A stretch of 8,634 bases of DNA, taken from assembly GCA_023230905.1 (NCBI GenBank), contig JALNWL010000103.1:1-8634 (forward strand), in the 5' to 3' direction. This DNA comes from Syntrophales bacterium. Its GTDB lineage: Bacteria; Desulfobacterota; Syntrophia; Syntrophales; UBA2251. The position numbers were made by a program, and so were the translations under genes. The notes beneath the pieces are model-generated. The model was given only the letters and a program-made list of their open reading frames with translations, made no database searches and was not told the origin of the DNA. Shown piece by piece: positions 1 through 6,591 of the stretch (positions are counted from its first letter, which is position 1; the number at the start of each line of letters is the position of its first letter).

Positions 1-396
1 GACGGCTTCCTCCACACCGGCGACATGGGCCGCTTCGAAGAGGACGGCTCGCTCGTCATCGTCGGCCGGAAGAAGGAGATGTACATCCGCGGCGGCGAGA
101 ACGTCTATCCCCCGCAGATCGAGGACGCGATCTGCAAGCACCCGGACGTGATGCTCGCGGCGGTCATCGGCCGCCCCCACGAAAAGTGGGGCGAGGTCGG
201 GCGCGCCTACATCATGCCCAAGCCGGGGAAAAACCCCACGCCCGAGGAGATCAAGGAATTCCTCAAGGACAAGCTGTCCAACTTCAAGATCCCGGAGGAC
301 GTCATCATCCGGCCCATACTGCCCCTCACGCCCCTGGGAAAGGTCAAGAAGCTCGACCTCTACACGGAAATGAAGCAGGAACTCGGCAAAAAGTAG
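1..396 (+). CDS. Adenylate-forming acyl-CoA ligase-like enzyme, C-terminal part (5' truncated)
   Basis: This is the last 131 residues of a class I adenylate-forming enzyme (ANL superfamily: acyl-CoA synthetases and relatives), which activates a carboxylic acid with ATP to an acyl-AMP and usually transfers it to CoA. The window opens inside the A7 motif (HTGDMG, visible residues 5-10). The hinge A8 segment GRKKEMYIRGGENVYPP follows at about 22-38, and the A10 motif PLGKVKK carries the catalytic lysine at visible residue 114. The AMP-binding N-domain lies outside the window, so substrate cannot be inferred. Stop is TAG at 394-396. The ATG at 25 is internal to the A7 motif and is not a start. 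The flavoprotein gene begins 13 nt downstream, so the two are probably co-transcribed. The protein matches the C-terminus of the second ligase (2011-3567) at about 90%. Family assignment is secure; a specific function is not. Confidence 0.93.
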   Translation, partial: DGFLHTGDMGRFEEDGSLVIVGRKKEMYIRGGENVYPPQIEDAICKHPDVMLAAVIGRPHEKWGEVGRAYIMPKPGKNPTPEEIKEFLKDKLSNFKIPEDVIIRPILPLTPLGKVKKLDLYTEMKQELGKK

Positions 397-399
397 GAC

Positions 400-405
400 G
401 GAGGA
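400..405 (+). promoter_or_regulatory. Ribosome binding site of the flavoprotein gene
   Basis: GGAGGA lies 4 nt before the ATG at 410. It sits in the 13-nt gap after the upstream ligase stop, which supports both the start choice and translation from a shared transcript. Confidence 0.8.
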
Positions 406-409
406 TGTA

Positions 410-1762
410 ATGGAAAAATACGATGTGATCATTATCGGTGCCGGCATTGCCGGACTCGGCGTCGGCGGTATACTTCAGAACAAGGGTTTCAAGACGGCGG
501 TCTTCGAAAAGAGCAAGGTCGTCGGCGGGCGTTCGCGAACCTTCGAACTCCCCGGCGGCTGGCGGGTCGACATGGGCACCCACTGCGTCGATCAGGGCGT
601 GCATTCGTCCTGTGCCAAGCTGCTCACGGAGCTCGGAACGGACATCCCCTGGTCGCACAACCTCGAGGGGTTCATGTTCTACGGCGAGGACGGGAAATGG
701 AAGCCGATGATGGAGTCTTTCAACCTGGACGAGGTGGAGCGGAAAGAGCTCAAAGATTTTCAGACCTGGATCAAGAACGCCTCCGACGAGATGATCGACC
801 ATTACGACAACGTTTCCCTGACGAAACTGCTCGAGGAGCGGGTCAAATCGCCCAAGATCGGCGAATTCTGCAAGACCGTCGGCATGGTGCAGACGACCCT
901 GACGGAATCGGACATCATCTCCGCGGGCGAGTTCATCCACATCTACCGCGACCAGATGCGCGTCTCGAAGAGCCCCGACCTTCCGTTCGACGCGGTGCGG
1001 ATGCCCCTGGGCGGCGTCCAGACCATGATGAACGCCATGGCGGAGGCCTACAAGAAACGGGGCGGAACGCTTAAGCTCGGCACGCCGGTTCGCAAGGTCT
1101 TGGTCGGGAAAAGCGGGCCGACGGAGCTCGTGACGGACGGCGGCAACTATTCCGCGCCGATCGTCGTCATCGCCGCGCCGATCTGGAACGTGCTGCGGTT
1201 CCTCGACATGGCGGCCATGGACCAACTGGCGCCGGCGTGGGCGAAGCGCATGCGCGAATGCGAGTTCGAGACCAGCGCCTCCATGGGATACACCATCGGG
1301 ACCAAGGTGCCCCTGTTCGACGACAAATGCTACCTGTCGGCCTGGCGCGTCCCCGGACTGGGCATGCCCCTGCAGATCCTGGGGCATACGAACTTCGACG
1401 ACACGATCGCGCCTCCCGGCCACATGATCGCCTTCATGGGCGCCTGCGGCACGCCGGCGCAGGTGGGAGACGCGGCCTTCCGCAAGAAGACCCTGGATCA
1501 GTTCTGGGTCGTCCTCAACCGGATGTTCCCCAACATGGAGAGCAATCTGGTGTGGAAACAGGACGGGTTCACGATCGGCATCGACGGTCTCTCCCGCTCG
1601 CCGGGCATGACCGGTCGCTACCGGCTGCCCGTGGAGCTCTCGGAGGTGCCCGGTCTGTACTTCTCCGGCGACTGCTACCTGGGCCGGGGCGTCGGGATGA
1701 ACACGGCGGCCAGTTCCGCCGTGATCTGCGTGGACGCGATCCTGTCCAAACACGGAAAATAG
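410..1762 (+). CDS. FAD-dependent oxidoreductase, phytoene desaturase/amine oxidase superfamily
   Basis: A 450-residue flavoprotein. The N-terminal Rossmann dinucleotide-binding motif is G10-A-G12-I-A-G15, with the ribose-binding acidic residue E33 (VFEKS) at the end of the second strand. The second FAD motif GGRSRT is at 39-44 and VDMGTH at 53-58. The C-terminal FAD-binding motif, LYFSGDCYLGRGVGMN, is at about 416-431 with the G420-D421 pair that contacts the flavin. This layout is that of phytoene dehydrogenases, carotenoid isomerases and amine oxidases (NAD(P)-binding Rossmann plus amine oxidase fold). No signal peptide or clear membrane helix is seen, so it is probably cytoplasmic or peripheral. 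There are no carotenoid genes in view; both neighbours on this strand are acyl-CoA-ligase-like, so a redox or isomerisation step on an activated or ring-containing acid is more likely than carotenoid synthesis, but this is inference. Start ATG 410 is supported by GGAGGA 4 nt upstream. Confidence 0.9.
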   Translation: MEKYDVIIIGAGIAGLGVGGILQNKGFKTAVFEKSKVVGGRSRTFELPGGWRVDMGTHCVDQGVHSSCAKLLTELGTDIPWSHNLEGFMFYGEDGKWKPMMESFNLDEVERKELKDFQTWIKNASDEMIDHYDNVSLTKLLEERVKSPKIGEFCKTVGMVQTTLTESDIISAGEFIHIYRDQMRVSKSPDLPFDAVRMPLGGVQTMMNAMAEAYKKRGGTLKLGTPVRKVLVGKSGPTELVTDGGNYSAPIVVIAAPIWNVLRFLDMAAMDQLAPAWAKRMRECEFETSASMGYTIGTKVPLFDDKCYLSAWRVPGLGMPLQILGHTNFDDTIAPPGHMIAFMGACGTPAQVGDAAFRKKTLDQFWVVLNRMFPNMESNLVWKQDGFTIGIDGLSRSPGMTGRYRLPVELSEVPGLYFSGDCYLGRGVGMNTAASSAVICVDAILSKHGK

Positions 1763-1774
1763 CTTTACCCAGTT

Positions 1775-1784
1775 TTGCATGCAA
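1775..1784. repeat. 10-bp palindrome after the flavoprotein gene
   Basis: TTGCATGCAA is a perfect palindrome 12 nt after the flavoprotein stop. It could be a protein-binding site or chance; no partner copy was noticed nearby. Confidence 0.3.
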
Positions 1785-1788
1785 CAGA

Positions 1789-1816
1789 AGGCCGGAGGCC
1801 CTGTGGCCTCCGGCCT
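1789..1816 (+). terminator. Putative hairpin terminator after the flavoprotein gene
   Basis: AGGCCGGAGGCC pairs perfectly with GGCCTCCGGCCT around a CTGT loop, giving a 12-bp GC-rich stem 26 nt after the stop. No T-run follows directly; the nearest T-rich stretch (TCTTTATTTCTC) lies about 20 nt further. It may stop the ligase-flavoprotein transcript or act as a processing or stability hairpin. Confidence 0.5.
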
Positions 1817-1857
1817 CTCCGGCCTCAAGACACCTCTTTATTTCTCAGCTAAACCGA

Positions 1858-1878
1858 TCGCCCGCTTTTTTCGGGCGA
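1858..1878. repeat. Second intergenic hairpin with a T-rich loop
   Basis: TCGCCCG (1858-1864) pairs with CGGGCGA (1872-1878) around the 7-nt loop CTTTTTT. The stem is GC-rich, but the T-run is inside the loop rather than after the stem, so it is not a standard intrinsic terminator for the + strand. It lies between the flavoprotein and the second ligase. Confidence 0.4.
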
Positions 1879-1996
1879 CGGCCGGCGTGCGCCGATGCGC
1901 GGCGTGGAATCGTCCATCCGGCGCCGCGCCGTTTCTACCCGGTGGTTGTCCGCTTCCCCCGGGGAGGAGGAAAATGCGCGGATCAACCGGATGATG

Positions 1997-2004
1997 AAAG
2001 GGGG
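1997..2004 (+). promoter_or_regulatory. Ribosome binding site of the second ligase gene
   Basis: AAAGGGGG lies 6 nt before ATG 2011. It decides the start, because the reading frame is open far upstream (to 1237) inside the flavoprotein gene. Confidence 0.65.
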
Positions 2005-2010
2005 AACCAC

Positions 2011-3567
2011 ATGGTCCTGGGGGATTATTTCGAAAAGCACGGCAAAACCATACCGAAGGATGAAGCGATCGTTTTCAAGGATCGCCGGATCGACTACGGC
2101 GCCTACGACCGCGAAACGGACCGGATGGCGATGGGCTTGCTCAAGCTCGGCATCCGGCGCGGCGACCGGGTCGGGATCTACCTCCCGCTCTGGCCGGAGA
2201 CGCTGTTCATCTATTTCGGCGCGGCCAAGATCGGGGCCGTCGGCATTCCCATGAGCATCCGAACGACGGCGCCGGAGCTGAAATTCTTTATCAACGACGC
2301 CGAGATTTCCGTCCTGTTTCTCGCGAACGGGTTCATGGGGGCGGATTTTATGGGCAATCTGGACGCCGTCCGGAAAGACCTCCCCAAGCTCCGCCACGTC
2401 GTCAGTCTCGACAGCGAGAAGGAGGGGGTGCTCCTGTACGAGACCTTCCTCGCCGACCCCGACTCGGCGGCCCTGAAGGAAGCGGAGGCCGCCGTCCGCG
2501 AGGACGATCCGGCCATCTTCATCTATACGTCCGGCACCACGGGCGTTCCCAAGGCCGCCATTCTGACCCATCGAAACGTCATCGCCATGACGGACGCCCA
2601 GTTGAGGACCACCGGCGTCGTCAAGGGGGACTCCCTCCTCCTCAACCTCCCGTTCAGCCATGCCGGCGGCGCGGTGATGGGGGTCATGTCCGCCGTCAAT
2701 GCCGGCAACAAGATCGTCCTGATGGACCTGTTCGATCCGGAGGAAACGCTGAAGCTCATCGCCGCGGAGCGATGCACGGCCCTGGGACAGGTCCCCGTCA
2801 TGTACGCCATGGAGCTGAACCACCCCAACGCCGGCAAGTACGACCTGAGTTCCATGAAGATCGCCGTCGTCTCGGCCCAGCCCTGCCCGTCCGAGCTGAT
2901 CCTGGCCTTCCGGCAGAAGCTCGGCATCACCCCCCGAAACGCCTACGGCCTGACGGAGGTGAGCGGCGCCGTCACCTATACGCATCCCGACGACGGTGAG
3001 GCCAAGCTGAGCTACTCCGTGGGCCGGCCCATCCCGGAGGTCGATCTCGCCCTCAAGGACGAAGACGGGAGGATCGTCCCCACGGGCGAGGCGGGTGAAA
3101 TCTGCGTGAAGGGCCCGGTCGTCATGAAGGGCTACTGGAAGCGCCCCGAAGAGGACGCCAAGGTCTTCGACGCTGACGGCTTCCTCCACACCGGCGACAT
3201 GGGCCGCTTCGAGGACGACGGTTATCTCGTGATCGTTGGCCGAAAGAAGGAGATGTACATCCGCGGCGGCGAGAACGTCTATCCGCCCGAAATCGAGGAG
3301 GCGATCTGCCGCCACCCGGACGTGATGCTGGCGGCGGTCGTCGGCCGTCCCCACGAGAAGTGGGGCGAGGTCGGGCGCGCCTACATCATGCCCAAGCCCG
3401 GGACGAGTCCCACGCCGGAAGGGATCAAGGAATTCCTCAAGGACAAGCTCTCCCACTTCAAGCTCCCGGAGGACGTCATCATCCGGCCGATACTGCCCCT
3501 CACGCCCCTGGGAAAGGTCAAGAAGCTCGACCTCTACACGGAGATGAAGCAGGAATTCGGGACTTGA
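2011..3567 (+). CDS. Class I adenylate-forming ligase (acyl-CoA synthetase-like)
   Basis: A 518-residue complete ANL-superfamily enzyme, the usual length for fatty-acid or aromatic acyl-CoA ligases. It would activate a carboxylate through acyl-AMP, with CoA the probable acceptor. Visible motifs in order: P-loop A3 YTSGTTGVPK (172-181); A5 YGLTE (312-316); GEICVKGPVVMKGYW, then A7 HTGDMG (393-398); hinge A8 GRKKEMYIRGGEN (410-422); A10 PLGKVKK with catalytic Lys502. No carrier-protein or reductase domain is attached, and no signal peptide or membrane segment is seen. ATG 2011 is preceded by AAAGGGGG, and conserved ligase sequence begins right after it. It lies 248 nt after the flavoprotein gene, with hairpins between, so it may be transcribed separately. 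Its C-terminus is almost a copy of the partial ligase at the left edge. The substrate cannot be read from sequence; a medium-chain, aromatic or alicyclic acid is possible. Confidence 0.94.
   Translation: MVLGDYFEKHGKTIPKDEAIVFKDRRIDYGAYDRETDRMAMGLLKLGIRRGDRVGIYLPLWPETLFIYFGAAKIGAVGIPMSIRTTAPELKFFINDAEISVLFLANGFMGADFMGNLDAVRKDLPKLRHVVSLDSEKEGVLLYETFLADPDSAALKEAEAAVREDDPAIFIYTSGTTGVPKAAILTHRNVIAMTDAQLRTTGVVKGDSLLLNLPFSHAGGAVMGVMSAVNAGNKIVLMDLFDPEETLKLIAAERCTALGQVPVMYAMELNHPNAGKYDLSSMKIAVVSAQPCPSELILAFRQKLGITPRNAYGLTEVSGAVTYTHPDDGEAKLSYSVGRPIPEVDLALKDEDGRIVPTGEAGEICVKGPVVMKGYWKRPEEDAKVFDADGFLHTGDMGRFEDDGYLVIVGRKKEMYIRGGENVYPPEIEEAICRHPDVMLAAVVGRPHEKWGEVGRAYIMPKPGTSPTPEGIKEFLKDKLSHFKLPEDVIIRPILPLTPLGKVKKLDLYTEMKQEFGT
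3175..3567 (+). repeat. Duplicated ligase 3' segment (second copy of 1-396)
   Basis: Aligned by eye with 1-396 (offset 3174), this stretch shows about 35 mismatches in about 387 nt and no gap until the last codons. Bases 316-368 and 3490-3542 are identical over 53 nt. This marks two tandem paralogues flanking the flavoprotein gene; how far the duplication extends upstream cannot be seen because the first copy is cut. Confidence 0.9.
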
Positions 3568-3577
3568 TCCATTTTAT

Positions 3578-3620
3578 GTTCCTTCGGCCCGATCCGCTCT
3601 GAGGATCGGGCCGAAGGAAC
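3578..3620. terminator. Bidirectional hairpin between convergent genes
   Basis: GTTCCTTCGGCCCGATCC (3578-3595) pairs without mismatch with 3603-3620 around a 7-nt loop, an 18-bp stem. It begins 10 nt after the ligase stop and ends 12 nt before the channel stop, exactly where a shared terminator for converging transcripts would sit. Neither side has a proper T-run, so termination may be imperfect or depend on other factors; the stem could also protect 3' ends. Confidence 0.7.
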
Positions 3621-3632
3621 GCCAGGGCGGCG

Positions 3633-5333
3633 TCAAGCGGGCGTGAACGTCTGCAGGAACTTGCGCTCCCCCTCGTTGGTGCCGATCAGGATGAGCTCGG
3701 CATCCGCCGCGATCGGCGTGAGCGGATCGGGATTGATCGACAGGCCGTCGGCGTTCCGGATGGCGACGACGGAGCAGTCCGTCAGATTGCGGATCCCGGA
3801 ATGGGCGAGGTTCCGTCCCACAAGCGCGTCCGGGGCCCGCATGCGGAAGATGTTGAGCCCCTCGGCCAGCATCCACGTGTCTTCGTTTTTCAGGTAGTTG
3901 AAAATCGCGTTGGCGCCGAGAGAGGCATAGGACATGACGAAATCGGCGCCGGCGCGGTGCAGCGTCGAGACGTTCCGGTCGAGATTGGCCCGGCTCAGGA
4001 TCTGCATGTCCGGGCGCAGCGCCCGGAGGTAGTTGGTGAGATAGATGTTCGTGTCGTCGTCGTGGGTGGTGATCACGGCCGCGGGTGCCTTGTCGATCCA
4101 CGCCCGCTCGAGGGTCCGGATGTCGGCGGCATCCCCGACGACATAGTGCCGCTCGTCGCGCAGCCGTTTGGGGTTCTTTTCGATGACCAGGTAGGGGCTT
4201 CCCCGCTCCTGGAATCGCTCCGCAATCTTGTCGCCCACCCGCCCGCTCCCGACGATGAGCACCGGATCCGCGGTGAGCTTGCAGATGTGGTAAAAGGCGT
4301 ACACCTCGTCATAGGCCGCCAGGTTCTCCTCGGAGCCGGCCAGGACCAGCACGCTGGTTCGCTCGATCCGGCTGTCGGCGCGGGGAATCTCGAAGCGTCC
4401 GCGCTCCCAGATCCCCACGACGTTCACCCCGAAGTTCTCGCGCAGGCCGCTCTCAACCAGGGTCTTGCCGACCAGGGGGGTGCCGGTCGCGGGAAATTCG
4501 GCGATGAGAAGCGTGTCGAAGCGGCCGAGGACATTCGCCCGGCAGTCGCCACCCACGGTCCAGGCCGCCAGGGAACGCCCGAGAATATCGTAGATCTGCA
4601 GGACCTTGGAGCTGCCCGCCATGCGGAGGATGTCGTCCGAATAGGGGGAGTCTGCCGTGGCGATGATGGGCACGCGCTCGTTCAGCTCCCGGACGGTGAA
4701 GGCGATGTTCGTGTTGATTTCGTCGCGGTCGGCGGCGACGACGAGCGCGGCCTTCTCGACGCGGATCCGCCGATAGGTGTCGGGGTCGTCGACGTTTCCC
4801 ACCGCGACCCGGACGCCGATGTCGTACAGGTCCAGGGCATGCTTGAAGTCGCTCACGATGAGGACGTAGTCGATCCGATGGTCCGTGAGTTTCTCGATCA
4901 GGGCCATGGTCACCGGGTTGTAGCTGGTGATGATCACGTGCCCCCGCGTGTCCGGGGGCAATTCCCGCGGCGCGCGCTTCCTCGCTTCCGCCTCGATCCA
5001 GGGGGCGTAGAAGAACTTGATGAACGTGAACGGCAGCAGCGTCAGGAGAAAGATCATCCCGGTTACGAGCACCACCATGGAAAAGAGGCGTCCCAGGTCC
5101 GAATGGAAGGTGATGTCCCCGAAGCCGAGGGTGGACATCACCGTGAGGGTCCAGTAGAACCCCGTGATCCACGAATGGTTCTGTCCCTCGCGGGCCATGA
5201 GAAAATGGAAGAGCACGCTGTAGACAGACACCAGGACGGCCAAGGCAAAGAGGAATTTCAAAAGCTGCCGGATGTTCCGCTTGGTGCTTTCTCGCTGCAG
5301 GAAATAGCTGACGACGGCGGGGTTGAACTTCAT
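3633..5333 (-). CDS. Ligand-gated K+ channel with two tandem RCK domains (GsuK-like)
   Basis: A 566-residue inner-membrane potassium channel. TM1 is at about 24-46. The pore loop has the selectivity filter TLGFGD (68-73), a variant of TVGYGD, and TM2 is at about 83-109 with internal Gly and Pro. Two cytoplasmic TrkA-N/TrkA-C (RCK) units follow, at about 130-350 and 355-562. The second nucleotide site is canonical (GSGRVG 362-367, then E385). In the first, the glycine motif is replaced by TSYNPV (136-141), though D162 remains. Length and the pore-RCK-RCK layout match the Geobacter sulfurreducens channel GsuK, reported to be activated by ADP and NAD+ and inhibited by Ca2+; ligand control here is inference. 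Start: Met at 5333 is preferred to the in-frame ATG at 5351, because GAGGA (5343-5347, minus strand) sits 9 nt before it and nothing similar precedes the upstream ATG. It converges on the ligase gene and diverges from the SDR gene. Confidence 0.93.
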   Translation of the reverse strand: MKFNPAVVSYFLQRESTKRNIRQLLKFLFALAVLVSVYSVLFHFLMAREGQNHSWITGFYWTLTVMSTLGFGDITFHSDLGRLFSMVVLVTGMIFLLTLLPFTFIKFFYAPWIEAEARKRAPRELPPDTRGHVIITSYNPVTMALIEKLTDHRIDYVLIVSDFKHALDLYDIGVRVAVGNVDDPDTYRRIRVEKAALVVAADRDEINTNIAFTVRELNERVPIIATADSPYSDDILRMAGSSKVLQIYDILGRSLAAWTVGGDCRANVLGRFDTLLIAEFPATGTPLVGKTLVESGLRENFGVNVVGIWERGRFEIPRADSRIERTSVLVLAGSEENLAAYDEVYAFYHICKLTADPVLIVGSGRVGDKIAERFQERGSPYLVIEKNPKRLRDERHYVVGDAADIRTLERAWIDKAPAAVITTHDDDTNIYLTNYLRALRPDMQILSRANLDRNVSTLHRAGADFVMSYASLGANAIFNYLKNEDTWMLAEGLNIFRMRAPDALVGRNLAHSGIRNLTDCSVVAIRNADGLSINPDPLTPIAADAELILIGTNEGERKFLQTFTPA

Positions 5334-5406
5334 GGTCTCGGGTCCTCGCATGGATACCGTTTTTGGCGCCCCCGGCGGTCCGGGTCTGGGCCGTTATGGA
5401 AAGGGT

Positions 5407-5420
5407 GCGGTCGTAACCGC
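5407..5420. repeat. Inverted repeat, possible operator
   Basis: GCGGT and ACCGC form a perfect 5-bp inverted repeat with a 4-bp centre, about 75 bp upstream of the channel start. The size suits a small regulator site, but chance is quite possible in GC-rich DNA. Confidence 0.25.
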
Positions 5421-5670
5421 TTTGGTGAGCTTATCAGCTTCCGCCGAAATCGTCCAGCGGCGATGATGCCGGCGGCCGGCGGCGCCCTGTCGCCACCCAC
5501 GGTCGGTGCAACCGGTAAAACCTAGACCCCTGACGGGATCAAGGCGGAATTCGACAAGCGGCCTTGGCCGTTTCATGGTATAGCGTGTTCGTCGTTGATA
5601 ACCGTGTTCCCGCCCCGGCGCCGGGCCTCCATGACCGGCGGCCCGGCGATGCAGCGAGGATCACGTGGAA

Positions 5671-5678
5671 AGAGGAGG
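5671..5678 (+). promoter_or_regulatory. Ribosome binding site of the SDR gene
   Basis: AGAGGAGG lies 7 nt before ATG 5686. It sets the start there rather than at the in-frame GTG 5665, which lies upstream of this site. Confidence 0.85.
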
Positions 5679-5685
5679 CAAAGAC

Positions 5686-6450
5686 ATGGGTGTGATGGAA
5701 CAATTCAACCTGGCGCAGCGAGTAGTCATCGTGACCGGCGGAAGCAAGGGACTGGGCCGGGAGATGGCGCTTGGCCTGGCGGAAGCCGGCGCCCGGGTGG
5801 CCGTCGTGAGCCGGACCCGGAGCCTGATCGAACAGACCGCGGCGGAGATTGTCGGACAAGGGGGCGAAGCCATCGCCGTGCCGGCCGACATGACCCGCGA
5901 GGAAGAGGTCGAATCCATGACGGCCGAGGTCGCCAAGGCCTACGGACGGATCGACGTCCTGTTCAACAATGCCGGGATCGGCGGCTCGAAGCGATCGGTG
6001 GACCTGACCGTCGCGGACTGGGAGCACCTGATGAACACCAACGCGCGGTCCGTTTTTCTCGCGTGCCGGGCGGTCGGCAGGGTGATGATCCGGCAGCGGC
6101 AAGGCAAGATCATCAACATCGGCTCGATTCTCGGACACGGGGCGCTTCCCAACAGCCTGCACTACGGGGCCTCGAAGGCCGCGGTGCACCACATGACGAA
6201 GACCCTGGCCCTCGAGTGGGCGCGCTTCAACATCCAGGTCAACTGCATCGTTCCCGGGTGGTTCCTGACGGAGATGACGAAAGACCAGCAGGAGGGGGAA
6301 AACGAAACGTTTCTCCTCGGAAAGATCCCGTTCCGGCGTTTCGGCAGGCCGAACGAGATCGTGGGGCTGGCCGTCTACCTCGCCTCGGGGGCGTCGGATT
6401 ACATGACGGGCCAGACCCTCTTTCTGGACGGCGGATACGCCATTTCCTAG
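5686..6450 (+). CDS. Short-chain dehydrogenase/reductase (classical SDR)
   Basis: A 254-residue cytoplasmic NAD(P)(H)-dependent oxidoreductase of classical SDR length. The cofactor motif TGGSKGLG is at 17-24, the structural motif NNAG at 94-97, and the catalytic residues are Ser147, Tyr160 and Lys164 (YGASK) at the standard spacing; an Asn in NTNA (about 115-118) would complete the tetrad. The C-terminus has the usual LFLDGGYAIS ending. Nearest-looking families are 3-oxoacyl-ACP reductase (FabG-like) and gluconate 5-dehydrogenase-like enzymes; the motifs alone cannot separate these. It would interconvert a hydroxyl and a keto group. It stands alone between a divergent channel gene and a separately promoted lipoprotein gene, so context does not give the substrate. 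A link to the upstream ligase/flavoprotein genes is possible but not shown. Confidence 0.93.
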   Translation: MGVMEQFNLAQRVVIVTGGSKGLGREMALGLAEAGARVAVVSRTRSLIEQTAAEIVGQGGEAIAVPADMTREEEVESMTAEVAKAYGRIDVLFNNAGIGGSKRSVDLTVADWEHLMNTNARSVFLACRAVGRVMIRQRQGKIINIGSILGHGALPNSLHYGASKAAVHHMTKTLALEWARFNIQVNCIVPGWFLTEMTKDQQEGENETFLLGKIPFRRFGRPNEIVGLAVYLASGASDYMTGQTLFLDGGYAIS

Positions 6451-6509
6451 GGAGGCAGGCGCAACGTCCCCCATCGGAGGCAACCGGGGCATTCGATCAA
6501 AAAAATGCA

Positions 6510-6537
6510 TTGACAAACTCGAGGAAAAGCATATTTT
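6510..6537 (+). promoter_or_regulatory. Sigma70-like promoter of the lipoprotein gene
   Basis: A perfect -35 TTGACA (6510-6515) is followed after 16 nt by a -10-like TATTTT (6532-6537) in a locally AT-rich patch. Transcription would begin near 6543-6545, giving a leader of about 48 nt before ATG 6592. This is the clearest promoter in the window and separates the lipoprotein gene from the SDR gene. Confidence 0.65.
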
Positions 6538-6575
6538 TACGGAAGTTTTCGGCCGGAGGACGCCGAGGATCCCAA

Positions 6576-6586
6576 AAGGAGGAGGA
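6576..6586 (+). promoter_or_regulatory. Strong ribosome binding site of the lipoprotein gene
   Basis: AAGGAGGAGGA holds two overlapping GGAGG cores 9 and 6 nt from ATG 6592. With the perfect -35 box this suggests high expression. Confidence 0.8.
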
Positions 6587-6591
6587 CTGGC

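Larger units (their letters stand above)
5334..5685. other. Divergent intergenic region, channel/SDR
   Basis: This 352-nt gap must hold the promoters for the channel (leftward) and the SDR gene (rightward). No convincing -35/-10 pair was found for either. The best rightward candidate is an extended -10-like TGGTATAGC (5576-5584) without a matching -35. Small inverted repeats are present: GCGGT-CGTA-ACCGC (5407-5420), GCCGGC-G-GCCGGC (5468-5480) and CGGCC-TT-GGCCG (5559-5570). Short open frames here have no ribosome binding site and unnatural composition. Confidence 0.5.

Noticed and set aside
344..1828. Long minus-strand open frame (494 codons) antisense to the flavoprotein gene
   Set aside because: Its peptide is His/Arg/Pro-rich without family motifs, and the opposite strand encodes a clear flavoprotein. 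It is a side effect of high GC.
1779..1994. Small 71-codon plus-strand frame in the gap before the second ligase
   Set aside because: It has no ribosome binding site, spans both hairpins and gives a composition typical of GC-rich non-coding DNA.
1237..2010. Upstream in-frame extension of the second ligase
   Set aside because: It would overlap the flavoprotein gene in another frame and read as Arg/Pro-rich sequence; ATG 2011 has a ribosome binding site and starts directly with conserved ligase sequence.
1849..3456. Long minus-strand open frame (535 codons) antisense to the second ligase
   Set aside because: Composition is typical of a mirror frame (RR, HR, GD runs), and the plus strand carries all ligase motifs.
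5334..5351. Alternative channel start six codons upstream (ATG at 5351)
   Set aside because: No ribosome binding site precedes it, whereas GAGGA lies 9 nt before the Met at 5333.
3801..5525. Long plus-strand open frame (574 codons) across the channel gene
   Set aside because: Shadow frame; the minus strand has the pore, TM helices and RCK domains with natural composition.
5665..5685. GTG start seven codons upstream in the SDR frame
   Set aside because: The AGAGGAGG site lies downstream of this GTG and 7 nt before ATG 5686, which is also where SDR homology would normally begin.
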